From: an uncultured Bacteroidota bacterium
GTDB taxonomy: Bacteria; Bacteroidota; Bacteroidia; Chitinophagales; Chitinophagaceae
Direction of reading: 5' to 3'
Assembly (NCBI GenBank): GCA_946479615.1
Contig: CAMLGR010000016.1
Span: 1-46,997 of the forward strand
Length of the DNA stretch: 46,997 nucleotides
Shown: piece by piece, positions 16,767 through 25,988 of the stretch
Layout: each line of letters starts with the position of its first letter
How positions within the stretch are numbered: position 1 is the first letter of the stretch
Notes under the pieces: model-generated
The model's input: only the letters and a program-made list of their open reading frames with translations
What the model was told of the DNA's origin: nothing
Databases searched by the model: none
Translations under genes and position numbers: made by a program

Positions 16767-17306
16767 ATGGCAAGAATTAATCCTGTTACTGAGGCGGAAC
16801 TGGTGCCTTCTGTGAAAATATCTTTTCAAAGACATATCCAGGAATATGATTCCCGCACTACGAATATGAAAGCCACGCTGGGCCATTCCCTGCTGGCTTT
16901 CGAAATATATATGCAATGGTATCCCCTGTACCAGGAAGTAGAGAAGATCCTGGGAAGACGACTGGCGTATTTATATGCCTATTCCATCTCACAGGCAGCG
17001 AATTGCCCGCTATGCTCCACTTTCTTTCGTAAAATAATTATCGATGCCGGCGAAAAGCCGGAATGTATTGAGCTCACTCCTTCCCAGCGGAATGTACTTG
17101 ATCTCGGTGGAAGCATTGCCAGGTATCACGGTAATATCGCCAATCACGTGTATGATGCAGTAGCGGAAAACTATACCAGGGAAAACATGGTGGTGCTCAT
17201 AGCGTTTGCAGGACAAATGATCGCTGCGAATATTTTTAATAACGTCGTCGAAACAGAAGTGGATGAATATCTTGTCAATTACCTGCCGGAGTTGAAGTAT
17301 CAATAA
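16767..17306 (+). CDS. Carboxymuconolactone decarboxylase/AhpD-like family protein
   Basis: A 179-residue, probably all-helical cytoplasmic protein with a redox CxxC, C80-P-L-C83, in SQAANCPLCSTFF. This corresponds to the AhpD active site, although the usual E and H around it differ. AhpD-like proteins reduce peroxiredoxin adaptors or act as general thiol-disulfide proteins; a specific reaction cannot be assigned. It lies between the TonB receptor and the susCD operon, separated from both by a terminator and by operator site 4, so it is likely transcribed alone. Confidence 0.7.
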   Translation: MARINPVTEAELVPSVKISFQRHIQEYDSRTTNMKATLGHSLLAFEIYMQWYPLYQEVEKILGRRLAYLYAYSISQAANCPLCSTFFRKIIIDAGEKPECIELTPSQRNVLDLGGSIARYHGNIANHVYDAVAENYTRENMVVLIAFAGQMIAANIFNNVVETEVDEYLVNYLPELKYQ

Positions 17307-17370
17307 TAATTATTGTTGTTGTAGAAAATAGTACACACGTTTAATTAAAAGGGACAACTTGTAAATTATT

Positions 17371-17412
17371 AGTCTATTTATTTGGTGGACTAAGTAAAAA
17401 CAAATAGTATTG
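17371..17412 (+). promoter_or_regulatory. Promoter and palindromic operator of leader B and the susCD-sox operon (site 4)
   Basis: AGTCTAT (17371-17377), a 7-nt spacer TTATTTG, GTGGACT (17385-17391). A -7-like box TAGTATTG is at 17405-17412, 24 nt from the palindrome centre. TTTG within the spacer (17381-17384) lies 20 nt upstream of it and can be the -33 box. Confidence 0.78.
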
Positions 17413-17440
17413 TATTCTCAATTTTTAACAGGATTGTTTC

Positions 17441-17539
17441 ATGAAGAAAATCGTTTTACATACCTGTGATGCTGGTAAAATGAAGATGCCTGTTGCGATG
17501 GCATCGGTAACCTGTTGTTGTGCAAACAACTGTTGTTAA
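17441..17539 (+). CDS. Leader B: 32-codon ORF ending in CCCANNCC
   Basis: An ORF starting MKKIVLHTCDAGK and ending in CCCANNCC, with six cysteines in 32 residues and five of them in the last eight. It starts about 28 nt after the -7 box and stops 262 nt before susC. The Cys codons TGTTGT can pair with the AACAAC codons downstream (GTTGTT 17514-17519 with AACAAC 17525-17530), and the same AACAA can pair with the last TTGTT (17533-17537). Ribosome position over the cysteine codons would therefore change local folding. This is the strongest of three candidate cysteine-sensing leader peptides. It is far too short for an enzyme; a small metal-binding peptide is the alternative. Confidence 0.65.
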   Translation: MKKIVLHTCDAGKMKMPVAMASVTCCCANNCC

Positions 17540-17801
17540 GTGATGCCGGTAAACCTGTCCGTACATTCTTACCACTATTTTTTCCATCATTCAAACTATA
17601 TAATGCATTTATTAACTGATCATAGTAATCCTGCCATGCGATGGCACCCGAAGGCGGGTCCCTGAACCAGGCCGGGATTCAAACAAAAAAGAAGGCCAGG
17701 AACTGTTACAGCAGCCCTGGCCGGATAACAAGACACGCAATTCAGTACAACGATTCGCATCGTTGACTGGGCCTTATTATATAATAACCAAAGCAAACAT
17801 A
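17540..17801 (+). promoter_or_regulatory. Structured 5' untranslated region of the susCD-sox operon
   Basis: These 262 nt have no gene but several compact hairpins. GCCAT/ATGGC is at 17633-17645, ACCCG/CGGGT with a 4-nt loop at 17646-17659, CCTG/CAGG at 17661-17671, GGCCAGG/CCTGGCC at 17694-17722 and AACGAT/ATCGTT with a TCGC loop at 17749-17764. A weak GGTAA/TTACC stem followed by six T (17548-17583) could be a terminator directly after leader B. The layout suggests attenuation or a structured RNA. It does not match a riboswitch consensus that I recognise. Confidence 0.45.
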
Positions 17802-20800
17802 ATGAAAAAACGTTTATTGATCGGGGTATGGCTACTGTTAGCGATCCCGGTCATCAGTTTTGCTCAAGCCACTACTGATCCCATGATTAATTCTACTCTC
17901 AACGGGAAAGTGGTTGATAACAAAAGTAAACTTCCGCTGGGCGGAGCTGTTGTCCAGATCAAAGGTACCACGCACGAAGTACTCGCCGATGACAATGGAA
18001 AATTCAATTTCAGAACCGGACAACGATTCCCTTATATTTTAATCGTTAGTCATGTCGGCTACCAGACACAGGAAATCACTGCCGATGGAAGCGCTATTGA
18101 AATCGCACTAAGAGAATCACCCAAAGAACTCGATGAAGTAGTTATCACCGGGTATGGTACACAAAAAAAGAGAAACCTTACCGGTGCTATCTCCAAAGTA
18201 AATCCCAACGAGACAAAAAATATTCCTGCCGGAGGGTTTGATGCGCAATTGCAGGGAAAAGCGGCGGGACTTCAAACCACTACCAGCACCGGTGTGCCTG
18301 GCGAAGCAGTAACAGTGCGTTTGCGTGGTGCAACTTCCATCAATGCTGATAATACACCTTTATATGTTGTGGATGGCGTGTTTATCAATAGCACCAGCCT
18401 GCAGACATTAAGCACAGGCGGCAAAGCCACTTCGCCGATTGCAGATATCAATCCATCCGATATCGAAACCATCGAGATATTAAAAGATGCTGAGGCATCT
18501 GCTTTATATGGTTCGCGCGGCGCGAATGGTGTTATCATCGTGACCACCAAAAGAGGAAATTATAACCAGAAGCCACGTATCAATATTGATATATCCCGTG
18601 GCGCCGCCTGGGCGCCGCCCTTATGGAAATTAACAACAGGTCCTGAACATGCTACATTGGTCAATGAATATTATACCAATACCGGTCAGCTCAAACCATT
18701 CAGGGCATTGACAGATAACCCAACTGCGACACCAGCGCCCCGGGGATTGCCGGAAGAGCAGCAGACCTATGACCGCTTAGGCGAAGTATTCCAGACGGCT
18801 AATCTTAGTAATTATGATGTATCCTTATCCGGAGGTTCCAAAGGCACCAAATATTATATCGGTGGTGGTTACAACAAACAGGAATCGATATTAAAACCTA
18901 TTACTTTCGAAAGAGCGAGTTTCAAAGTGAACCTCGATCAGAAGGTCAATGAAAAAGTACAAATAGGCGTCAGCAATACATTTACCCGTTCTTTCCGTAA
19001 CCAGGGAAGAGCAGGTGACGGTCCTGCCGGTGGTTTATTGCAGGCGGCTTTGCATACACCTACTTATTTATCTCCTGTGAATGAACAGGGTGTGCCTGTG
19101 GGTCGCGCCGGATTTGATAATGTCGATCTCTTATTAAAATACTACGATGTCAATACAACCAGCATGCGCTATATAGGCAATTTATACCTGGAAGCGGAAG
19201 TATTGCCCGATCTGCGTTTCCGTTCCAGTTGGGGTGTTGATTATAATAATTATAATGAATCCGAATACTGGAACAGTTACCTGATCTCCGGTAGCCCTTC
19301 TGGTTTGGCTACTTCCGGTATTACACAAAATTCAAGCTGGGTGAATGAACAAACACTTACCTATCGTAAAAAGTTTGGCATTCATTCCATTGGCATACTG
19401 GCCGGTAATACCCTGCAAAGCAATATTTATGAAAGAACGTTTTTGCAGGGAACAGGATTTCCCAATAATTCTTTTACCAAAATTTCATCGGCTGCTGCGA
19501 TCAGCGGTACACAAAACTGGAGCAAGAATACACTGGCTTCTTTCTTTGGTAAGATTGATTATAATTTACTGGATAAATATCTTATCGATTTCAGTCTTCG
19601 TGCAGATGGTTCTTCCAAATTCGGTGCAAACAGGAAATGGGGTTATTTCCCATCCGTGGGTGCAGCCTGGCGCGTGAAGCAGGAAGATTTCCTGCGTAAT
19701 GTTTCTTTCATAAGCGATTTGAAGATCAGGGCCAGCTATGGAACCACGGGTAACCAGAATGGTATCGGTGATTTCGCCGCACAGGGACTTTGGAGCGGAG
19801 GTGTTTCCTATGAAGGCAATTCAGGGATCTCGCCACAGCAATTATCCAATGCCGATCTGCGCTGGGAAAAAACCAACCAGTTTAATATTGGTGTTGATCT
19901 TTCGGTACTCGATGGCCGTATCGGTATCGAATTTAATGTGTATGATAAATATACACGTGATGGCTTGCTGCAATTGGCACTGCCTTCCACTACAGGGTTC
20001 GGAACCTATTGGAGCAATGCAGCCGAGATCAGCAATAAAGGCTTTGAACTGACGATCAACAGCGTGAATGTTCAAAGTAAAGATTTTACCTGGACCACCA
20101 ATTTCAATGTTGCTCAAAACAAGAATAAGATTGAAAAACTTGCCACGCCATTACAATATGGCAGCCGTAACCTGATCCTGCAACAGGAAGGATACCCGCT
20201 TTATTCGTTCTGGTTGTATAAGCAGCTCTATGTAGATCCTCAAACAGGAAATGCGGTATACGAAGATGTTAATAAAGATGGCAAGATCACCGCAGTGGAT
20301 CGTCATATCGTGGGAAGTGTATGGCCCAAATTCTTTGGTGGTTTATCCAATAATCTTACCTATAGGAATTTCGATCTCGGGATATTTTTCTCCTTTCAAT
20401 ATGGGAACGATACTTATGACCACAACCGGTTTTTCGGGGAAGGTGGCGGCGCCCGCGATGCAGCCCGTATCATTTTCGCCAGCAACCTGAGGAGATGGCA
20501 GAAGCCGGGTGATATTACCGATGTGCCCAAAGCTGATGGTGTAAACGTCAACAACTATCTCGATGGAAGCAGCCGTTTCTTATCGGATGGTTCATTCATT
20601 CGTTTGCGCGCACTGACATTGGGTTACAATTTACCTGCCCAATGGTTCCGCCGCATTGGTATCGAAAAGGTGCGCGTGTATGCGACCGGCAGCAATCTTT
20701 TCTTGATTACCAGATACACAGGACCCGATCCTGAATCGAGCGCCAACAGCAGCCAGAATCAACCGGGGATTGATCTTGGTACGCCTCCGCAACCACGGTC

Positions 20801-20831
20801 AGTGCAGTTCGGTATTAATGTATCACTATAA
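17802..20831 (+). CDS. SusC/RagA-family TonB-linked outer-membrane protein
   Basis: A 1009-residue outer-membrane transporter. Signal peptide MKKRLLIGVWLLLAIPVISFA, then a CarboxypepD_reg-like domain (STLNGKVVDNKSKLPLGGAVVQIKG). Next come the SusC-type TonB box and plug (ELDEVVITGYGTQKKRNLTGAI, then DIETIEILKDAEASALYGSRGANGVIIVTTKRG) and a barrel to the C-terminus. It works with the SusD-like lipoprotein encoded 18 nt downstream. Such pairs import glycans, peptides and other large nutrients; the sox-like genes behind it and the operator in front suggest an organosulfur nutrient (inference). The frame extends to a TTG at 17763, but the ATG at 17802 gives a proper signal peptide. Confidence 0.94.
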   Translation: MKKRLLIGVWLLLAIPVISFAQATTDPMINSTLNGKVVDNKSKLPLGGAVVQIKGTTHEVLADDNGKFNFRTGQRFPYILIVSHVGYQTQEITADGSAIEIALRESPKELDEVVITGYGTQKKRNLTGAISKVNPNETKNIPAGGFDAQLQGKAAGLQTTTSTGVPGEAVTVRLRGATSINADNTPLYVVDGVFINSTSLQTLSTGGKATSPIADINPSDIETIEILKDAEASALYGSRGANGVIIVTTKRGNYNQKPRINIDISRGAAWAPPLWKLTTGPEHATLVNEYYTNTGQLKPFRALTDNPTATPAPRGLPEEQQTYDRLGEVFQTANLSNYDVSLSGGSKGTKYYIGGGYNKQESILKPITFERASFKVNLDQKVNEKVQIGVSNTFTRSFRNQGRAGDGPAGGLLQAALHTPTYLSPVNEQGVPVGRAGFDNVDLLLKYYDVNTTSMRYIGNLYLEAEVLPDLRFRSSWGVDYNNYNESEYWNSYLISGSPSGLATSGITQNSSWVNEQTLTYRKKFGIHSIGILAGNTLQSNIYERTFLQGTGFPNNSFTKISSAAAISGTQNWSKNTLASFFGKIDYNLLDKYLIDFSLRADGSSKFGANRKWGYFPSVGAAWRVKQEDFLRNVSFISDLKIRASYGTTGNQNGIGDFAAQGLWSGGVSYEGNSGISPQQLSNADLRWEKTNQFNIGVDLSVLDGRIGIEFNVYDKYTRDGLLQLALPSTTGFGTYWSNAAEISNKGFELTINSVNVQSKDFTWTTNFNVAQNKNKIEKLATPLQYGSRNLILQQEGYPLYSFWLYKQLYVDPQTGNAVYEDVNKDGKITAVDRHIVGSVWPKFFGGLSNNLTYRNFDLGIFFSFQYGNDTYDHNRFFGEGGGARDAARIIFASNLRRWQKPGDITDVPKADGVNVNNYLDGSSRFLSDGSFIRLRALTLGYNLPAQWFRRIGIEKVRVYATGSNLFLITRYTGPDPESSANSSQNQPGIDLGTPPQPRSVQFGINVSL

Positions 20832-20849
20832 CTATTTAAAAAAGGAAAC

Positions 20850-22193
20850 ATGAAATCATTTCAATACATCTTACTTCTTTTTTCGGCAGTAGCGATCAGC
20901 TCCTGCAAAAAATTCCTGGATGTAAAACCCAAAGAATCCATTTCGGATCAGCAAACCATTTTTGATAAAACATCGGCAGAACAGGCAGTACGTGGTATCT
21001 ACGGCGCATTGGCGGATGGAAGTTATTATGGAACGGGATTCCAGTCGATCGGTTATCTCTCCGGCGATAATATTCAATGGACAGGTTCCCAATCGCAGGT
21101 GCAGGAATTTATCAATCATAAAGTAAGTGCCGATAATTCTACGATCAGCGGCGCCTGGAGCGCAATTTTCAGAACGATCAGTCGCGCCAATTATGTGATT
21201 GAGAAAGTAAAGACGGTCAGCGATCCGCAACTCACCGAGCTCGCCAAGAATCAATTGATCGGCGAAGCCTATTTCCTGAGAGGACTTTCTTATTTCGACC
21301 TGGCCCGTACCTGGGGCGGAGCGCCGATCATTATCAAAGCAACGGATGGGCCGACTGATAATGTCGGGATTCAACGAAGTTCACAGGCAGACACCTATGC
21401 ACAGGCGTTAAGCGACCTCGAAGCAGCTGAATTATTATTACCTACTACGATCAACCGGTATCGTGCTACGCAGAAAACGGTATGGGCGCTGAAGGCCCGT
21501 TATTATTTGTATCAATCCAACTGGACAAAAGCCGAAGAGTATGCCACTAAAATAATCGCGGATGGCACTAATTACAAATTGCTTAAACCCTATAATTCAT
21601 TTTTTGCCAATAATGCAAAAGGAACACAGGAATCGATATTTGAGATCTCCTATAATGGTACAACGGAAGTTAACGGCCATCGCAACCAATGGCAGCCACA
21701 AACCAATGGTGGCACCCGCCAGTGGGCACCGAATGATGCTTTTGTTGCGTTGGTAAATGATCCATTGATTGGGGGCAACCGCAATACCCTGGTCGCAAAG
21801 GATAATCAAAACCGCTGGTATGGTAATTTATATTACCGTTCACCGGCATCGGATCCCTCCTTCGTGATACGTACGGCCGAGCTTTATCTGATCCGTGCCG
21901 AAGCAAGGGCACAACAAAATCATCTTCCTGATGCAATTGCAGATCTGAATGCGGTCCGTGACAGGGCAGGACTGGCAGGGACTACGGCCGCTACACAACC
22001 TGAAATACTATTGGCAATCGAGAATGAACGAAGGATTGAATTTGCCCTGGAACCCCACCGCTGGTTCGATTTGGTGAGAACAGGACGTGCACAGGCAGTA
22101 TTGAATATTACTGATCCCAATAAATTATTGCTGCCGCTGCCTTCCCAACAAATATTGCTTGATCCGGCGCTTAAACAAAACACTGGTTATTAA
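20850..22193 (+). CDS. SusD/RagB-family nutrient-binding outer-membrane lipoprotein
   Basis: A 447-residue lipoprotein with lipobox AISSC19 and the SusD fold. The N-terminal part has KFLDVKPKESISDQQTIFDKTSAEQAVRGIYGAL and the TPR-like region has LIGEAYFLRGLSYFDLARTWGGAPI. The C-terminal RagB region has ELYLIRAEARAQ, AIADLNAVRDRAGL and ENERRIEFALEPHRWFDLVRTGRA. It caps the SusC barrel and binds the substrate on the cell surface. Its ligand cannot be told from sequence. It is on the short side for SusD proteins (usually 450-600). Confidence 0.94.
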   Translation: MKSFQYILLLFSAVAISSCKKFLDVKPKESISDQQTIFDKTSAEQAVRGIYGALADGSYYGTGFQSIGYLSGDNIQWTGSQSQVQEFINHKVSADNSTISGAWSAIFRTISRANYVIEKVKTVSDPQLTELAKNQLIGEAYFLRGLSYFDLARTWGGAPIIIKATDGPTDNVGIQRSSQADTYAQALSDLEAAELLLPTTINRYRATQKTVWALKARYYLYQSNWTKAEEYATKIIADGTNYKLLKPYNSFFANNAKGTQESIFEISYNGTTEVNGHRNQWQPQTNGGTRQWAPNDAFVALVNDPLIGGNRNTLVAKDNQNRWYGNLYYRSPASDPSFVIRTAELYLIRAEARAQQNHLPDAIADLNAVRDRAGLAGTTAATQPEILLAIENERRIEFALEPHRWFDLVRTGRAQAVLNITDPNKLLLPLPSQQILLDPALKQNTGY

Positions 22194-22216
22194 TCCTCAT
22201 CATAAATGTTATTCGT

Positions 22217-23566
22217 ATGAGTTCAACAACTATTACCAGCGAAACCACTGTATGGAAAGCATATGAAAAAGCGCTCTTCCGCATCTTTTTCATTTATTTT
22301 CTTGTGCAGGCGGTACCGCTTGACTGGAAATTTTACCAGCAACTGTTTGCCATCGACTGGGTGCATCTTCATTACGGAGATATCTTTAACCTGGCGCATT
22401 ACACACCCCGATTCTATTCCGGCCCCGATACATTTGCCAATTGGGCTATTATTTTCGGAATAGCATTGATCGGCGCTGCCGTATGGAGCTATGGCGATGC
22501 CGGCAAAGAAAAAAATTACAATAACCTGTATTACTGGATCAGAACCATTGTGCGTTACCGGCTGGCGATTGCGATTATCGCCTACGGATTTATTAAGTTA
22601 TTTCCGCTGCAGGCGCCTTATCCATCGATCAGCAACCTGAATACCGAATATGGTTATTTCAACCGCTGGAAATTATTTTCCCTTAGCCTGGGGGTCGTCC
22701 CTTCGTATGAATTTTTCCTGGGGCTGGTAGAAATTATCATTGGTATAGGATTATTATACCGCAAAACAGCTTCTATCGCTTCTTTTATCATTATCATATT
22801 CACCGGGAATGTATTTGTTTCCAATATCGCTTATGATGGCGGCGAATACGTGTATAGTTTATACCTGATCAGTCTTGCGATTTTTATATTGACATATGAT
22901 CTGCAACGCATCATCCGTTTGCTCATCTTACAAAAACCTACGGCTCCCAATCATTTTCGCCCCTTGTTTACTACCTGGCAGAAATATGGAAGATGGATAG
23001 CCAAGTCAGCAGTCGTTTTCTTTTTCATAATTGTGTATGGATTTAAAACACGCTCCGGTTATCACAATGATCCCTATCAATATCCAACCACCCCTGGTTT
23101 GGCAGGCAAGGCGGGTATTTATAATGTAAGCGAATTCAGTATCAATCATCAATCCGTACCCTATTCTGATACTGACCCTTTGCGCTGGCAGGATGTTGTA
23201 TTTGAAAAATGGAACACGATCAGTATCCGTTCCAATCGACCGGTCCTGATCGATTCAACCAATACCGATCATGTCAGTGTAAAAGATGATGGCCGCCTGT
23301 ACGAGTTGGAAGGATCGGCTCATCGCCATTACTACAGTTATGAAGCAGATGTTGAAAATCATGTATTGACACTTTATAACAGGAATCCTAATTACGAAGG
23401 GGAGACCCTGGTGCTGCATTACAGTGAGCCAACACCTTCGCAATTGATACTGGCAGGTATCGATTATAACAGGGATTCGGTATACGTAGTATTGGATAAG
23501 ATCGATAAAAAATATCTCCTGGAAGAAGCCGCGAAACAGGGACGGCGCAGGGGATTGAAATTATGA
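22217..23566 (+). CDS. DoxX-like integral membrane protein, copy 1
   Basis: A 449-residue protein with several membrane helices in the first about 290 residues and a soluble C-terminal domain of about 150 residues that begins near YNVSEFSINHQSVPYSDTDPLRW. The core YYWIRTIVRYRLAIAIIAYGFIKLFPLQAPYPS and the YRKTASIASFIII...NIAYDGGEYVYS region look DoxX/DoxD-like. DoxD is a subunit of archaeal thiosulfate:quinone oxidoreductase, and other DoxX proteins act in thiol redox control. With a sulfite dehydrogenase downstream, passing electrons from a sulfur substrate to quinone is plausible but unproven. It is a tandem paralogue of the next gene. Confidence 0.7.
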   Translation: MSSTTITSETTVWKAYEKALFRIFFIYFLVQAVPLDWKFYQQLFAIDWVHLHYGDIFNLAHYTPRFYSGPDTFANWAIIFGIALIGAAVWSYGDAGKEKNYNNLYYWIRTIVRYRLAIAIIAYGFIKLFPLQAPYPSISNLNTEYGYFNRWKLFSLSLGVVPSYEFFLGLVEIIIGIGLLYRKTASIASFIIIIFTGNVFVSNIAYDGGEYVYSLYLISLAIFILTYDLQRIIRLLILQKPTAPNHFRPLFTTWQKYGRWIAKSAVVFFFIIVYGFKTRSGYHNDPYQYPTTPGLAGKAGIYNVSEFSINHQSVPYSDTDPLRWQDVVFEKWNTISIRSNRPVLIDSTNTDHVSVKDDGRLYELEGSAHRHYYSYEADVENHVLTLYNRNPNYEGETLVLHYSEPTPSQLILAGIDYNRDSVYVVLDKIDKKYLLEEAAKQGRRRGLKL

Positions 23567-23610
23567 TCCGGGTTCATTCATTCAACTTACTTATTATAAA
23601 ACTAATCTTT

Positions 23611-25281
23611 ATGTCTACTACAACTATTATACAGGACATACCACTGGTAACAGAATCTCCTGCAAAGGCGCAGGGTGTTACGGCAAAAAAGAAAGAAGCG
23701 CTGGGTTCTTTCGCAGCCTGGAAACCGTATGAACGGTTTTTATTCCGTGTTGCCTTTATCTTTTTCATCGCGATCTCTATTCCGAATAATCCCGACTGGT
23801 ATAGCCAGGTGTTTCATATCAACTGGACAAGCCTGCATTACCGCGACCTGTATGATATTGCACGGTTTGGTTCCGGCATTAACTGGTTTGGAAATACCAT
23901 TTTTGGTGATCCCTTACTCGGTTATGCAAACTGGATCATCACCTTGCTGGTAGCGCTGGGTGGCGCTTTGATCTGGACGGTGATCGTGCGGGCAGCAAAA
24001 AAAGAACGTGCCGAATATCATACCTTATATTACTGGCTGCGCGCCATTGTAAGATACCGTGCTGCTATCGGTATCATTGGTTTCGGGTTTACCAAATTGT
24101 TGCCGGTGCAAATGCCTTATCCATCTTTGGGTGTGTTGAATACCAATTTCGGCGATCTTACAGCACAAAAGATCTACTGGCTCTCTATCGGCATGGTGCC
24201 CTGGTACCAGGTATTTGCCGGTGTGGTGGAAGTAACAGCGGGAACGTTATTGTTTTTCCGCAAAACAACTACCCTGGGTGCTGTTCTTCTTTTTGGAGCG
24301 CTCGGCGATATCGTATATGTGAATTTCGCTTATGATGGCGGCGTACATGTATATAGTTCTTACTTTGTTTTACTCGCCGGATTTTTACTGGTAAATGATA
24401 TTCCGAAGATCTATAATCTTTTTATCCGGGAACGATTTACAACGCCGGTCAACTTTTATCCTTCTTTCCCGCAATGGTTGCGGTATGGACGCGTGATTGT
24501 AAAAGTGGCGACGATCTTTTTATTCCTGGTGGTTTTATTCTACCTGCAACTGGTTAATTTCTGGTATGATCCCTATAAACAACCTTCAGTAGCGGGTGTA
24601 AAACAATTGCGCGGCAACTATACGGTGACTGAATTCCGGATCAATAACCAGGTAATACCTTATTCGCCATTGGATACCACAAGATGGAAGGAAGCCACAT
24701 TCGAGAATTGGTCCACGCTGACATACCGTGTAAATAAACCAACGCCTCTTGATCTCTCAAACGGTGGGGGTGATCCGCAGCGTGATATCAACCGCACATT
24801 TGAAATAACGGGAGTAGGCGGAGGTCAGCGCGCTTTTCATTATTACGCAGATGAGACCGATAAAGTATTATACCTGGAAGATAAATACAAAGCCATCCCT
24901 GACCGCCGCAACAGGGCCGCAGGTGTAGGTGGTGACGGCGGACCTGCTGTTCCTAAAGGAACGGGACAGAAAGAACAAGGAAGAAAGAATAGACGTGATT
25001 CATCTGGTAGCTGGATCAGTAAAGAAGCCTGGGCGCATATTGGCGATGAAGCTTACAAGATCGACGAAAGTGCGATCACTACCCGTCGTCTCCGCGAATT
25101 TGCCGAAGCCCCGAAGAATGAAAAGAGAAACCGGATGATCCTGAAATATGATACACAGGATGGTTCGCATGTGATCCTGCGCGGTATCAACGAGAATAAA
25201 GATTCTATTTATGTAGTGCTTGACAGGATACAAAAGAACTATGCGCTGACAGAAAGCAGCCTGAGCGCGGGCAGGTATTGA
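23611..25281 (+). CDS. DoxX-like integral membrane protein, copy 2
   Basis: A 556-residue paralogue of the preceding gene. It shares YYWLRAIVRYRAAIGIIGFGFTKLLPVQMPYPSLGVLNT, the FAYDGGVHVYSS segment and the C-terminal domain (YTVTEFRINNQVIPYSPLDTTRW). It has an extra low-complexity insert near residues 430-475 (glycine-, lysine- and arginine-rich) that the first copy lacks. Residual identity is moderate, so the duplication is old; the pair may form a heterodimer (inference). The frame reaches back to 23563, but ATG 23611 mirrors the N-terminus of copy 1 (MSTTTI versus MSSTTI). The stop is directly followed by the cytochrome gene. Confidence 0.7.
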   Translation: MSTTTIIQDIPLVTESPAKAQGVTAKKKEALGSFAAWKPYERFLFRVAFIFFIAISIPNNPDWYSQVFHINWTSLHYRDLYDIARFGSGINWFGNTIFGDPLLGYANWIITLLVALGGALIWTVIVRAAKKERAEYHTLYYWLRAIVRYRAAIGIIGFGFTKLLPVQMPYPSLGVLNTNFGDLTAQKIYWLSIGMVPWYQVFAGVVEVTAGTLLFFRKTTTLGAVLLFGALGDIVYVNFAYDGGVHVYSSYFVLLAGFLLVNDIPKIYNLFIRERFTTPVNFYPSFPQWLRYGRVIVKVATIFLFLVVLFYLQLVNFWYDPYKQPSVAGVKQLRGNYTVTEFRINNQVIPYSPLDTTRWKEATFENWSTLTYRVNKPTPLDLSNGGGDPQRDINRTFEITGVGGGQRAFHYYADETDKVLYLEDKYKAIPDRRNRAAGVGGDGGPAVPKGTGQKEQGRKNRRDSSGSWISKEAWAHIGDEAYKIDESAITTRRLREFAEAPKNEKRNRMILKYDTQDGSHVILRGINENKDSIYVVLDRIQKNYALTESSLSAGRY

Positions 25282-25282
25282 T

Positions 25283-25900
25283 ATGATGCGAATGAAAATC
25301 GTGATAGCCTGCCTGCTGATCCTGGTAATGATCGCCGCTTGTCATTCTGAAGATGATAACAGGCAATATTATTATACAGGAGCCGATACGATCATCAATA
25401 CCGATTCCGGTATGCACCAGTTGTCGACCCACCCGGCACATTTCGGTATTGGCAATGCTGTTACGCAGGAGCAGATCGATGCCTGGGATATTGATGTGCG
25501 CCCCGATGGAAAAGGATTACCGGAAGGCAGCGGCACCGCATTCACAGGACGAAACATTTATCTGCAAAAATGTGCAACCTGTCATGGAGCAAAGGGAGAG
25601 GGAGGTTCTGCTGCCCGTTTGGTGGGAGTAATGGGTGATACTATAAAAACCAAAACGATCGGCAACTACTGGCCCTATGCTACAACCTTGTTTGATTATA
25701 TACGAAGAGCCATGCCATACAATGCGCCGGGTTCTTTGGATAATGACGAGGTGTATAGTTTATCTGCTTTCTTATTATATATGAATAAGATCGTTGATTC
25801 AACGGCTATAGTAAACGCAAAGTCATTACCGCGGATAACCATGCCGGCACAAAAATATTATGTGAATGATGACAGGCGGGGCGGACCGGAAGTGAGGTAA
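25283..25900 (+). CDS. Lipoprotein cytochrome c (SoxD/SorB-like electron acceptor)
   Basis: A 205-residue monoheme cytochrome c with lipobox MIAAC20 and heme site C97-A-T-C100-H101, followed by GAKGEGG. The methionine ligand is probably in RRAMPYNAPGSL. It is anchored in a membrane, facing the periplasm. It starts 1 nt after the DoxX-like gene and directly precedes the SoxC-like gene, the same arrangement as catalytic subunit plus cytochrome in SoxCD and SorAB sulfite dehydrogenases, although here the cytochrome comes first. It would accept electrons from sulfite oxidation. Confidence 0.85.
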   Translation: MMRMKIVIACLLILVMIAACHSEDDNRQYYYTGADTIINTDSGMHQLSTHPAHFGIGNAVTQEQIDAWDIDVRPDGKGLPEGSGTAFTGRNIYLQKCATCHGAKGEGGSAARLVGVMGDTIKTKTIGNYWPYATTLFDYIRRAMPYNAPGSLDNDEVYSLSAFLLYMNKIVDSTAIVNAKSLPRITMPAQKYYVNDDRRGGPEVR

Positions 25901-25988
25901 GAGAAACAGGGTGAGAAACGCAACGGGAGCGAACACCTCTTTCTTCTCCCTCCCTGTTTCCCGCTCTGTCTTCACTCTGTATCAAATT

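Noticed and set aside
17540..17801. SAM, cobalamin or TPP riboswitch upstream of susC
   Set aside because: Hairpins are present, but none of the conserved core sequences of these riboswitches could be found.
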